A DNA stretch of 56,100 nucleotides from Desulfomonilaceae bacterium (GTDB lineage Bacteria; Desulfobacterota; Desulfomonilia; Desulfomonilales; Desulfomonilaceae): positions 1 to 56,100 of the forward strand of contig JAVHLK010000004.1 of NCBI GenBank assembly GCA_031082285.1. The letters are read 5' to 3'. Positions 19,843 to 28,559 of the stretch are shown here, in pieces. Positions within the stretch are counted from its first letter, which is position 1. Every line of letters starts with the position of its first letter. A program made the position numbers and the translations under genes. The notes under the pieces were generated by a model. That model ran no database searches, was not told the origin of the DNA, and worked only from the letters and a program-made list of their open reading frames with translations.

Positions 19843-19871
19843 GTCGTACCAAGATGGGGCCGCTTTGTCAA
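19843..19871 (-). promoter_or_regulatory. Probable sigma-70 promoter of the Phe leader
   Basis: On the minus strand a perfect TTGACA (-35, 19871-19866) is followed by exactly 17 bp and TACGAC (-10, 19848-19843, three of six consensus positions). Transcription would start near 19836, about 15 bases before the leader-peptide ATG. The remaining 291 bp to rtcA hold no gene that I can support. Confidence 0.6.
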
Positions 19872-20162
19872 GAACAAGCTTGCAAGGCCCGTATGCATTC
19901 GGTTACGAGCAGTTGCCGAACCAAGCACGTCATCAGACGCCTACCCGGGGCACACGAGGTTTTTCTTTTCCTTGGCCGTGGATTCGGGTTACCATTCTTG
20001 CACATGGGTTCTTGAGAGGCTTCTCGAACCGCGTGAGTTCAGCCGACACGTCTCGCGCTCCACTCGTACGCGGCATCGCACGGGTGAACAAATTATCGGA
20101 AGATACGAATCAAGATCCGTTTCGATGAACGGATATTCATCGCGTTCTGTACCGAGGGAGCC

Positions 20163-21197
20163 ATGTTGGAAATCGACGGTTCGATGCATTCAGGGAGCGG
20201 TACTCTGCTCCGATACGCGGTTGCGCTTGCCGTGCTGAAACGGCGCACGCTGCACATAACGCGGATCAGATCCAAACGACCCAAACCGGGACTCCGCGCG
20301 CAACACCTGAACGCGGTGAAGGCATGCGCCATGATCTCCAACGGTCGTCTGCAAGGCGCGGAAGTGGGATCTCAGGAACTGTTCTTCGAACCGGGCCCGG
20401 TCATCACAGGTGGTCGCCATTTTTTCGATATCGGTACTGCGGGGTCGGCCACGATGGCTGCGTTTACCTTGATTGGCCCTGCTCTCTTCGCATCTGAGGC
20501 GAGCACGTTCACGATTACGGGCGGGCTTTTTCAGGATTTCGCGCCGAGTTTTCACCACATGCGGCACGTGCTGGTACCGCTTCTCAGACGTATGGGCGCT
20601 GAAATCGACATGACGATGATCAGACCGGGATACGTACCAAGAGGAGGGGGCAAGCTGACGCTTCATGTCAAACCGTGCGCGGGTCTTACGCCCCTCGTAC
20701 TTGACCGACAAGGGACCGTAAGACGTGTGCACGGCATCGCGTTGGCTTCTCATCTGGAGAAACAAAGGGTGAGCCGGCGCATGGCCTCCCGCAGCCGTGA
20801 GTTGCTGCGGGAAAATGGATATGCCTGCGAGGTGGAATCCGTAAACGACAATACCGCGGTTCAAACCGGCGCGGCTCTGGTCATCTGGGCAACTACCGAT
20901 ACCGGATGCTTGTTGGGAGCAGATCGGGCGGGAAAACCCGGTCGAAGATCGGAAGCCATCGCCGAGTTCGTGGTCCGCTCCCTGCTCGAAGATATTGAAT
21001 CAGGTGCGAGCACGGATCGTTGGCTGGCCGATCAACTCATACTCTTCGCGGCGTTGGCCGCCGGCACTACGGAATATGCCATACCCAGGGCAACCGATCA
21101 TGTAGAGTCCAATCTCTGGCTGGTTCGGGAATTACTGGGCGCGCGAGCCGAGCTGCACGGAAACCGGGTGATCGTAGAGGGGATCGGTTTATCGTAG
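20163..21197 (+). CDS. rtcA: RNA 3'-terminal phosphate cyclase
   Basis: The 344-residue RtcA converts RNA 3'-phosphate ends to 2',3'-cyclic phosphates through an adenylylated histidine. Visible features are the N-terminal IDGSMHSGSGTLLRYAVALA (the family usually has GGGQ here), the RSKRPKPGLRAQHL segment, DIGTAGSATM, PRGGGK, and near the end TDHVESN, whose His is the likely adenylylated residue. GGGAG precedes the ATG closely. The usual partners rtcB and the sigma-54 activator rtcR are not in the window. The GGGQ to HSGSG change in the first motif is a small oddity. Confidence 0.92.
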   Translation: MLEIDGSMHSGSGTLLRYAVALAVLKRRTLHITRIRSKRPKPGLRAQHLNAVKACAMISNGRLQGAEVGSQELFFEPGPVITGGRHFFDIGTAGSATMAAFTLIGPALFASEASTFTITGGLFQDFAPSFHHMRHVLVPLLRRMGAEIDMTMIRPGYVPRGGGKLTLHVKPCAGLTPLVLDRQGTVRRVHGIALASHLEKQRVSRRMASRSRELLRENGYACEVESVNDNTAVQTGAALVIWATTDTGCLLGADRAGKPGRRSEAIAEFVVRSLLEDIESGASTDRWLADQLILFAALAAGTTEYAIPRATDHVESNLWLVRELLGARAELHGNRVIVEGIGLS

Positions 21198-21384
21198 ATG
21201 CTGCAAATCGTTTCCGTCCCGGGGACGCCGTGGTCACCTCGTGGCGAACCGCTCGGTACCCCGCGACCGAACGAAGGCAACGACTCCTCGGTTCAAGAAC
21301 CAGGACCGGTGCTTCACACGGCGGTCCGTCTTTCCCCACAACGCGGATACGTAGGTGCATGGATCCGTCCGAGTACATAATGAC

Positions 21385-22629
21385 ATGAAAAGCAAATCAG
21401 CGACAAACCAAAGATCAGGATATTTGGCGGTAATCGGAAGTTCTCTCGCCATCTTCTGGCCCGGGGCCTTTATTTTCGGATTTCCGGGGGTAATGGCTCC
21501 GTATTGGAAGGACATGTTCCAAGTCGGTCAAGGTGCGCTGGGAAACATCATGTTCTTTGTGCTCGCGGCAGTGGGCACAACGATGTTTTTTGTGGGACGT
21601 CGGCAGGAGAAAGTGGGAATAAGGGTGATGATCACCATTGGCGCCGTATTATGCGGCCTGGACGTTCTCATGCTCGCGTTCGTCACGAACATTTTTATGA
21701 TCTACGTGTGGGCGTTCGTCATGGGAGCGGCATCGTGCTTCATCTATGTTCCCGGACTGACGACCGTTCAGCGTTGGTTCCCTGCTCGGCGAGGACTGGT
21801 GACCGGCATCGTCAACATGATGTTCGCCCTTTCCGCGGCAATACTGTCGCCGATTTTCGGGTATCTGCTCACGGGAATGGGCTATGTCCCCATGATTGTT
21901 GCGATGGCGATCACCGCGTCGGCGATGGGAATCGCGGGAGCTCAATGGACCGATCTCCCCCCACGGAAGGAACGTGCCGATCCATCCGACACGGCATCGT
22001 CGATTCACGACGTCTTGGCCGGCGAAAGAGCCTTAACGGTCGGCCAAAGCGTGAGAACACGAAGTTTCTGGTTTCTGTGGGTGACATGGGCTCTCCAAGG
22101 CGCGGCCTGCATCTCCATGGTGACCCTCTCGACCTCCTACGGATTATTCCGAGGATTCGAACTGGAATCCGCGGTAATCATCCTCACCGCGTTCAATCTG
22201 GCAAGCGGAGTCAGCCGTTTGGTGGGCGGAGTCCTGTCGGACATTATGGGACGCAACTCGGTCATGAGCCTGACCTTCTTCGCCGCGGCCGCGGCATTCT
22301 ACACGTTGCCTCACACAAGTTCCCTCATTCCTCTTGCCGGTCTTGCCATTGTGATCGGGTTCGCCTTTGGAACGCTTTTCGCGGTTTCCGCACCTCTGGC
22401 GGTCGACTGTTTCGGGATCGTTCATTTCGGAGCCGTATTCGGCATGGTGTTCACCGCGTACGGCTTTGTGGCGGGACCCATCGGGCCTTCCCTCACGGGT
22501 TATCTGCTGGATTTTACCGGCGGCAACTATCACGCCGTCTTCTCCTACCTGGGCACATGCTCTTTGGTCTCGGGAGTACTCATCAGATACGTGCGTCCGC
22601 CGATCTTGACGCGTCCGCGGCGAAGGTAG
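21385..22629 (+). CDS. MFS transporter, oxalate/formate antiporter (OFA)-like
   Basis: The 414-residue polytopic protein has about 12 hydrophobic segments in two halves separated by a cytoplasmic loop (about 195-225). OFA-family features are the early FGFPGVMAPYWKDMF segment, YVPGLTTVQRWFPARRGLVTGI and SRLVGGVLSDIMGRNSVMS. Relatives exchange carboxylates such as oxalate, formate or lactate. The ATG at 21385 is chosen because it starts the hydrophilic N-terminus MKSKSATNQ; an ATG at 21355 is possible. No clear ribosome-binding site is seen. The substrate is not predictable here. Confidence 0.85.
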   Translation: MKSKSATNQRSGYLAVIGSSLAIFWPGAFIFGFPGVMAPYWKDMFQVGQGALGNIMFFVLAAVGTTMFFVGRRQEKVGIRVMITIGAVLCGLDVLMLAFVTNIFMIYVWAFVMGAASCFIYVPGLTTVQRWFPARRGLVTGIVNMMFALSAAILSPIFGYLLTGMGYVPMIVAMAITASAMGIAGAQWTDLPPRKERADPSDTASSIHDVLAGERALTVGQSVRTRSFWFLWVTWALQGAACISMVTLSTSYGLFRGFELESAVIILTAFNLASGVSRLVGGVLSDIMGRNSVMSLTFFAAAAAFYTLPHTSSLIPLAGLAIVIGFAFGTLFAVSAPLAVDCFGIVHFGAVFGMVFTAYGFVAGPIGPSLTGYLLDFTGGNYHAVFSYLGTCSLVSGVLIRYVRPPILTRPRRR

Positions 22630-22711
22630 AAAATCTCCGGCGGCAGTACGGCGACGCATCCACACCTTCAAGGAACCGCTGAATGTGGGATCCATTACCT
22701 TGGGAGCAGTG

Positions 22712-23095
22712 ATGGCAAAGATCCGGACCAAACCTTATCTCACCGCCGTTCTGTTGATCGGTCTCTGCGGGGTTATTTATTGTCTCAGTGACCCCATGTG
22801 GCCGCGGGACATACACACCTTACCGACAATATCGCTTCCGGAGTTGCCTGCCGAAGCCCGGGACACCCTGAGGCACATCAAACAGGGAGGGCCGTTTCCG
22901 TACGCCAAGGACGGCACCATCTTTCACAATCGAGAAAAGAGGCTGCCGATCCGTTCCCGCAACTACTATCGAGAGTACACGGTCAAAACGCCGGGAGTTC
23001 GGGGCAGGGGCGCACGTCGCATCGTAGCCGGATCGATGGGTGAATTCTACTTCACCCCGGATCACTATCGTTCATTCAGACTCGTCACGGAGTAG
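22712..23095 (+). CDS. Secreted barnase/RNase Sa-like guanyl-specific ribonuclease
   Basis: The 127-residue product has an N-terminal signal or anchor segment (KPYLTAVLLIGLCGVIYCL, about 6-24). A microbial ribonuclease (N1/T1/barnase-type) domain starts near residue 60: GGPFPYAKDGTIFHNRE, LPIRSRNYYREYTVKTPG, RIVAGSMGEFYFTPDHYRSFRLV. The likely catalytic set is the Glu in YREYTV, the Arg in RRIVAG and the His in TPDHYRSF. It would cut RNA after guanosine outside the cytoplasm. The ATG at 22712 follows GGGAG. The barstar-like gene begins 3 bp after its stop, so the two are a toxin-inhibitor operon. Confidence 0.85.
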   Translation: MAKIRTKPYLTAVLLIGLCGVIYCLSDPMWPRDIHTLPTISLPELPAEARDTLRHIKQGGPFPYAKDGTIFHNREKRLPIRSRNYYREYTVKTPGVRGRGARRIVAGSMGEFYFTPDHYRSFRLVTE

Positions 23096-23098
23096 GTC

Positions 23099-23542
23099 AT
23101 GAAAGAATTGATTGATGTCATGGACGATCCTTTTTCATCCGGCGTCTATGTTCTGAAAACCGATTCGGCAGCGCAGGATCTGGACGAAGCGGTCGCGAAG
23201 AAGGGGTTTGGCTCGTTTCATGTCGACGGCGCGAATGTCCAAGATAAAAATCAGTTTCTAAGTGTATTTGCAAAAGCGCTTCAATTCCCAGCCTATTTCG
23301 GCTTCAATTGGGACGCGTTGGAAGACTGCCTCACCGACCTGTCATGGCATGAAGCCGACGGGTACGTCATTGTATACACCCGGTTCGACGTCTTTTTCGA
23401 GCATGATCCCGAAGAAGCCCGGACGGCTCTTGACATTATGTCGGATTGCGCGGACTTTTGGCGTGGCCAAGGGAAGACGTTCCTCATGTTGCTCGGCTCG
23501 ATCGACGAGCATCTGTTCGACTTGCAGTCTGTCAGACACTGA
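23099..23542 (+). CDS. Barstar-family ribonuclease inhibitor
   Basis: The 147-residue acidic protein has the barstar fold signature FPAYFGFNWDALEDCLTDLSW (about 61-81) and the preceding FHVDGANVQDKNQFLSVFAKAL helix region; the central YFGFNWDAL matches the RNase-binding helix of barstar. It lacks a signal peptide, as expected for an inhibitor that protects the producing cell. It directly follows the RNase gene, which fixes its role as the cognate immunity protein. It is longer than B. amyloliquefaciens barstar (about 90 residues) because of N- and C-terminal extensions. Confidence 0.88.
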   Translation: MKELIDVMDDPFSSGVYVLKTDSAAQDLDEAVAKKGFGSFHVDGANVQDKNQFLSVFAKALQFPAYFGFNWDALEDCLTDLSWHEADGYVIVYTRFDVFFEHDPEEARTALDIMSDCADFWRGQGKTFLMLLGSIDEHLFDLQSVRH

Positions 23543-23676
23543 GACCATCCACCGCGGCCGTTGGGCGGAAAAACGATCGTCGAGGGGAACACTCTCGTTA
23601 TGCAATGTGATTCGGAAAAAGACCGGTTGCACCCCGAGCAAGAGACCGGGAACAGGCGGACAAGGCAATCTAAATC

Positions 23677-26379
23677 ATGAGATCAAATGGAATGAGAGCG
23701 ATCGACTGGCATCAACTCGATCCAAAGGAAACCGCTGAGAAACTGCAATCATCCTCAGACGGCCTCACTTCAGAGGAGGCCCGTCAGCGACAGGAACGTT
23801 ACGGTCCCAACGTACTGATCGAAAAAAAGCCCAAATCGCCGTGGGTCATGTTTCTCGATCAGTTCAAGGATTTCATGATCCTGGTACTGATCGCGGCCGC
23901 GGTGGTGGCCGGACTGGTCGGCGAAGCGGTGGACAGCATCGCCATCCTGGTGATTGTGCTGCTGAATGCCGTCCTCGGGTTCGTTCAGGAATACCGTGCC
24001 GAAAAGGCCATGGCTGCACTGAAAAAACTCGCGGCCCCGTCCGCGACGGTCATTCGCGACGGAAGACCGGAATCCATCCCCGCGGGACAGCTGGTTCCGG
24101 GCGATCTGGTGATCCTGGAAGCCGGCAATGTGGTGCCCGCCGATATCCGGCTGACGGAAGCGGCCCTAATCCGAATCGATGAAGCGACCTTGACCGGTGA
24201 ATCCGTACCCGTTGAAAAGCATGTCGCGGCGCTTGAGGAAGCGGTTCCGTCCATCGGAGACCGGAAGAACATGCTCTATAAAGGAACGCTGGTCACCTAC
24301 GGCCGAGGTAGGGGTCTGGTGACGGCAACCGGGATGGGGACGGAACTCGGACGGATCGCGACCCTGCTGCAGGACCAAGACGAAGGGAAGACGCCGCTAC
24401 AAAAGAGGCTGACAGCTTTCGGCCGGAAGCTGGTGTACGCGGTCCTAGCCATCTGCGTCATAATCTTTGTGGCCGGTTTCCTCCGAGGCGAGCCTCCCCT
24501 GCTGATGCTTCTCACCGCCGTGTCTCTGGCCGTGGCCGCCATTCCGGAAGCCCTCCCCGCGGTCATCACCATATCACTGGCTCTTGGGGCCAAGAAGCTC
24601 GTTAAGCAACACGCATTGATTCGAAAACTACCCGCGGTGGAGACTCTGGGATCGGTCACCTATATCTGCTCCGACAAGACCGGGACGCTGACCTTGAACC
24701 GGATGACCGTGGAAAAGGTCTATGCAGACGGCCAAGTGCATCCGTCTGCAGATCTGTCCACGTCGGGCCTTGAGGCGCGTGAGGACGATTGGCTCTCCGG
24801 CGGGAATCCCCTCGAGATGCTGATGAGCGCCCTGGCCCTCTGCAGCGACGCTCGGGAGGACGCGTCGGGCCGTGGTATCGGAGATCCGACCGAAACCGCG
24901 TTGTTCGACCTGGCTCGGGTCAACGGATACCTTCGGGAGCGACTTGACGAAAAGCACCCCAGGCTGGCCGAAATCCCCTTTGACTCAAGCCGAAAACTTA
25001 TGACCACGTTTCATCCCTGGGAAAACGGCCAAATCATTTCTTTCACCAAGGGCGCGGCTGAAGAAATACTGGAGCGCTCAGAGACGGTTCTGACCGCAGT
25101 CGGTCAGGAGGGAATCGACCGCTCCAAAATCATGCAGGCTGCCGACCAAATTGCCCGCGACGGCCTGAGAACGCTGGGTTTCGGACTGCGCGTCTGGGAG
25201 TCTCTTCCAGAGCAGCTTACGTCGGAGTACGCGGAAACGGGCCTGATCTTGATCGGGATCGTCGGCATGATGGACCCGCCGAGGCCGGAAGCCGCGGAGT
25301 CGGTTGCCATGTGTCGGGCCGCAGGCATCCGGCCGGTGATGATCACGGGCGACCACCCGCTGACCGCCGAAGTTATTGCCGAACGGGTCGGGATCATCCG
25401 CGAGGAGAGCAATGTCGTGATGACCGGCCGGGAACTCGAGCAGATTTCTCAGGAGGAATTCGAAAACCGCGTGGAACGGATACGTGTCTATGCACGGGTC
25501 GCACCCGAGCAGAAACTAAAGATCGTCAAGGCCTTGCAGGACAAGGGACAGTTCGTGGCGATGACCGGGGACGGGGTCAACGACGCTCCGGCCTTGAGAC
25601 GGGCGGATATCGGAGTGGCCATGGGCATTACCGGAACCGACGTGTCCAAGGAAGCGGCTGACATGATTCTGCTGGACGACAACTTCGCCACCATCGTCAG
25701 GACCGTCAGGGAAGGCCGGCGCATCTTTGACAACATTCGCAAATTCATCAAGTACACCATGACCAGCAATTCCGGTGAAATCTGGACCATTTTCCTCGCG
25801 CCCTTCCTTGGTCTTCCCATTCCCCTCTTGCCGATTCACATCCTCTGGATCAACTTGGTGACGGACGGCTTCCCGGGTCTCGCGCTCACCGCGGAGCCGG
25901 GCGAGAAAAACATTATGAGTCGTCCCCCCAGGGACCCGAAAGAGAGCATTTTCGCCAAAGGTCTCGGTGGCCACATCATCTGGGTCGGACTCCTCATGGG
26001 CGCGGTCTGCGTCATAACTCAGGCCTGGTTTATTGACGGTGCTCGGACGCACTGGCAAACCATGGTCTTCACCGTTCTTTGTTTGAGTCAAATGGGACAC
26101 GTGCTTGCCATTCGGTCCGAACGGGAGTCCTTCTTCACTCAGGGGGCCTTGTCCAACAAGCCCCTCCTCGGTGCGGTCTTGCTGACCCTTGCGCTTCAAC
26201 TGGCCACCATTTATGTTCCGTTCTTGAACCCCATCTTCAAAACCCAGCCGCTCACTGCAGGGGAACTTGGCATAACGCTCTTGCTATCGACGGTGGTTTT
26301 CCTCGCGGTGGAACTCGAGAAGGCGTTCAAACGGGCGAGGGATGGGAGCAGCGGACATGCCGACGGCCGAGAAACGTGA
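23677..26379 (+). CDS. P-type cation ATPase, type II (Ca2+-ATPase-like)
   Basis: The 900-residue pump has all P-type elements: N-terminal cation-ATPase segment, actuator loop TLTGESVPVEK, phosphorylation motif CSDKTGTLTLN (Asp near 333), hinge MTGDGVNDAPALRRADIG, and ten predicted TM helices. In M4 it has IPEALPAV where Ca2+ pumps usually have PEGLPAV, and the ligand Glu is kept. In M6, LWINLVTDGFPGLAL keeps the Asn and Asp of the NxxTD motif. This supports Ca2+ or a similar divalent cation as substrate. The start at 23677 is uncertain; an in-frame ATG lies 15 bp later. Confidence 0.9.
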   Translation: MRSNGMRAIDWHQLDPKETAEKLQSSSDGLTSEEARQRQERYGPNVLIEKKPKSPWVMFLDQFKDFMILVLIAAAVVAGLVGEAVDSIAILVIVLLNAVLGFVQEYRAEKAMAALKKLAAPSATVIRDGRPESIPAGQLVPGDLVILEAGNVVPADIRLTEAALIRIDEATLTGESVPVEKHVAALEEAVPSIGDRKNMLYKGTLVTYGRGRGLVTATGMGTELGRIATLLQDQDEGKTPLQKRLTAFGRKLVYAVLAICVIIFVAGFLRGEPPLLMLLTAVSLAVAAIPEALPAVITISLALGAKKLVKQHALIRKLPAVETLGSVTYICSDKTGTLTLNRMTVEKVYADGQVHPSADLSTSGLEAREDDWLSGGNPLEMLMSALALCSDAREDASGRGIGDPTETALFDLARVNGYLRERLDEKHPRLAEIPFDSSRKLMTTFHPWENGQIISFTKGAAEEILERSETVLTAVGQEGIDRSKIMQAADQIARDGLRTLGFGLRVWESLPEQLTSEYAETGLILIGIVGMMDPPRPEAAESVAMCRAAGIRPVMITGDHPLTAEVIAERVGIIREESNVVMTGRELEQISQEEFENRVERIRVYARVAPEQKLKIVKALQDKGQFVAMTGDGVNDAPALRRADIGVAMGITGTDVSKEAADMILLDDNFATIVRTVREGRRIFDNIRKFIKYTMTSNSGEIWTIFLAPFLGLPIPLLPIHILWINLVTDGFPGLALTAEPGEKNIMSRPPRDPKESIFAKGLGGHIIWVGLLMGAVCVITQAWFIDGARTHWQTMVFTVLCLSQMGHVLAIRSERESFFTQGALSNKPLLGAVLLTLALQLATIYVPFLNPIFKTQPLTAGELGITLLLSTVVFLAVELEKAFKRARDGSSGHADGRET

Positions 26380-26508
26380 CCGGTATCCGAGGTCCGGTTC
26401 CCAGGCTCCGGATCGAGAGAATGCATTCGTATCCGTCTGAATACGGCACGGAGCGCCAGGCGTGAGTGCGTCTTCGGACAAGCAGTTAATGAATCACGGC
26501 GATCGGAC

Positions 26509-27615
26509 CTACCGGGGGACGGTCGAGGTAAACCCGTCGCGCTCCGCGTTCTTGCCGAATCCGCAGGTCTCGAAACGTGTATGGGGAGCGCGTCGGGAGG
26601 CGGCCAGTACGGCTCGAGCGGTCTCGGCCACGGACTGCCTCGGAATTGCGACTGTTTTCCACCCGTTCACGGACGCACCGTGGATCTGCCTGACCGGGCC
26701 GGAAGGCCCCGACCGTATCGGGGCTCGAATCGGACCGGAGAAGGAGCGGCGCTCAGCCGCACCCGGCCTTGTTCCGCCGAGGGTCGAATCCGCCGAATTC
26801 GCAGACGGTGCGTATACATCCGGTTCAGATACATCCGGTTCAGATGTCTTGCGAGGGCCCCTGGGTACTCGTTCTTCAGGAGCCGGAGAAGAATCCCGCG
26901 AGCGCTTTTCCGTTTCGAGGACGGGTCCGGAACCCGTCGTCAACGGATGAATGCCTGCCGAAACGAATCCCAGGCGATTGAGGTTGACACCGAGGTTGAT
27001 ACTGAAGAGCCGCTCCGGGTCGGCACGATCGGCTACCTTGAGAACGATTATGCCATTTCTTACCTGTGCGGATTTGATCGTCAGGTCGCTCAGCTCCGAT
27101 GATGGATTGCCTTGATTGCCCGCGCGTCTTTGCGGCCTGCTTATCTCCGTCTTCGGGTCCGGCTGAGGAATCGCGGTCACCGGAGCCGTTGTGGGCGTTG
27201 TCGCGCTGGGTGCAATCCACTCGCCGAGGAAGACGATTAGGTAGTTGTCCATTCTCCGGATGCGGTGCGACGGGACCGGTCCTCCCCCGAAATCCAGCAC
27301 CACATGGGAGCCGGACCTTGACTCGGAAACCGCAATCTTCAGTCCGCCCGTACGCTCCGGAGGAGTCGTCTGCATTGCTTTTCCCGGTTTCATGCCCTGG
27401 ATGTCTATGACCAACCGCGGAGGTCTCTCAAGTTCAAATACATTGTATTGACCAATCACCGACGAAGACTCAATGATAATCCTCCGCAGATCCGGTGAAG
27501 CCGTTACGTTGGTGAGGTTGTCGCCGGTCGCCCAAGCAGTGAATGCTCCGTGCAACATCATGAACAATACTGCCGCGGGAAACGCGAAAAGACACTTTCT
27601 CGTGAACGCGATCAT
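26509..27615 (-). CDS. AMIN-domain secreted protein with disordered C-terminal half
   Basis: The 368-residue protein has a signal peptide (TRKCLFAFPAAVLFMMLHG, cleavage near TAWATG). One AMIN domain follows (about 30-130): RRIIIESSS, FELERPPRLVIDIQGM, SHVVLDFGGG, YLIVFLGEW. AMIN domains target proteins to periplasmic sites such as peptidoglycan or secretin pores. A second short ordered segment (LTIKSAQVRNGIIVLKVADRA) precedes about 170 residues rich in Pro, Ser, Arg and Gly with no recognised domain. The upstream frame extends to 27735, but the ATG at 27615 starts the signal peptide. It converges with the P-type ATPase gene across 129 bp. Confidence 0.8.
   Translation of the reverse strand: MIAFTRKCLFAFPAAVLFMMLHGAFTAWATGDNLTNVTASPDLRRIIIESSSVIGQYNVFELERPPRLVIDIQGMKPGKAMQTTPPERTGGLKIAVSESRSGSHVVLDFGGGPVPSHRIRRMDNYLIVFLGEWIAPSATTPTTAPVTAIPQPDPKTEISRPQRRAGNQGNPSSELSDLTIKSAQVRNGIIVLKVADRADPERLFSINLGVNLNRLGFVSAGIHPLTTGSGPVLETEKRSRDSSPAPEERVPRGPRKTSEPDVSEPDVYAPSANSADSTLGGTRPGAAERRSFSGPIRAPIRSGPSGPVRQIHGASVNGWKTVAIPRQSVAETARAVLAASRRAPHTRFETCGFGKNAERDGFTSTVPR
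26814..26843. repeat. Two tandem 15-bp repeats inside the AMIN gene
   Basis: The 15-bp unit ATACATCCGGTTCAG occurs twice in perfect tandem (26814-26828, 26829-26843). On the coding strand it adds SEPDV-type units to the disordered region. Slippage here would change the protein in steps of five residues without a frameshift. Confidence 0.8.
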
Positions 27616-27914
27616 CACCGATTCCTTGGAAAAGCGATACTGCAGCGCCTTCGTCCTTGAAACCCGCAATTTTGCGAGCCCGTGCTCACTCAGCCGCGTG
27701 CGACGACTTCCGTTACGAAGAGGTACACGCCTCAAGCCGGCAAGATGGTCACGCTGAGTGCTCGGGATTCGAGCGACTGCCTGATCCTAGCATAGCATAA
27801 ATGGGCATGGATGGTCAATATTTCAAAAGATGGCGAACAATTAGCCGGAGTTATTGAAGTGGGACATGAATAAAGAGGGGGCGATCCCGCGTGGCAATGC
27901 GAAAAACGAATACG

Positions 27915-28559
27915 TCAACCCATGCGGCACATTGTGCCCCTGCCCAACTGATAGACGGTATTGGTTGTCCTGCTCACGAAGTCTCGATCATGGGAAATGA
28001 GCACGTAGGTAAGATCGGAATCGTTCAAAATTGATATCAGACGCTCCGTAGTCTCTTCGTCAAGACCCGCGGTAGGTTCGTCGAAAATGAGGATCTCGGG
28101 ATCCATGGCCAGGACGGTGGCCAAAGAGACCAGACGCTTCTCGCCGCCGGAGAGTCTGTAGGTCACCCTGTCCGCCAGTCCCTCCAGGTGAAGCGATCTC
28201 AGCGTCTCATGGACGATGCCCTTTGCTTCTTCAGGAGTCTTCCCCATGTTGAGCGGACCGAACGCAACGTCTTCAAGTACTGTGGGGCAAAAAAGCTGGT
28301 CGTCTGCGTCCTGAAACAGGAACCCAATCCGTCCGCGTATCTCCCTGAAATCGGCCTCGGATTTTCGCAGTTTCCCGAAAACCTCCACTTCGCCTGAATC
28401 AGGCGCGAGCAACCCCATGATGATGTGACACAAGGTGGTCTTCCCGGAGCCGTTGGGGCCGACAAGGCCGACGCGATCGCCCGGATTGACCGAGAAATCC
28501 AGACCGTCCAGGACGTACCGAGAATTGTATCTGAAACGTATGTTTCTCAGCCGAATCAT
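27915..28559 (-). CDS. nikO: Nickel/cobalt ECF transporter ATPase (NikO/CbiO)
   Basis: The 214-residue ATPase has Walker A GPNGSGKTT, the Q-loop FLFQDADDQLF typical of CbiO/NikO/EcfA, the signature LSGGEKRLVSLATVL and Walker B ILIFDEPTAGLDEE. It powers the energy-coupling-factor importer with NikQ, whose gene overlaps its start by 4 bp. It is on the short side for the family (usually 220-280). The specific metal is inferred from the NikK- and NikL-type partners in this window, which belong to nickel systems. Confidence 0.88.
   Translation of the reverse strand: MIRLRNIRFRYNSRYVLDGLDFSVNPGDRVGLVGPNGSGKTTLCHIIMGLLAPDSGEVEVFGKLRKSEADFREIRGRIGFLFQDADDQLFCPTVLEDVAFGPLNMGKTPEEAKGIVHETLRSLHLEGLADRVTYRLSGGEKRLVSLATVLAMDPEILIFDEPTAGLDEETTERLISILNDSDLTYVLISHDRDFVSRTTNTVYQLGRGTMCRMG

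Noticed and set aside
21198-21380. 60-codon frame between rtcA and the MFS gene
   Set aside because: No ribosome-binding site, no family features and repeat-like composition.
26581-27102. Long plus-strand frame opposite the AMIN-domain gene
   Set aside because: It mirrors a GC-rich, low-complexity coding region and has no protein-like features; the minus-strand gene has a signal peptide and AMIN domain.
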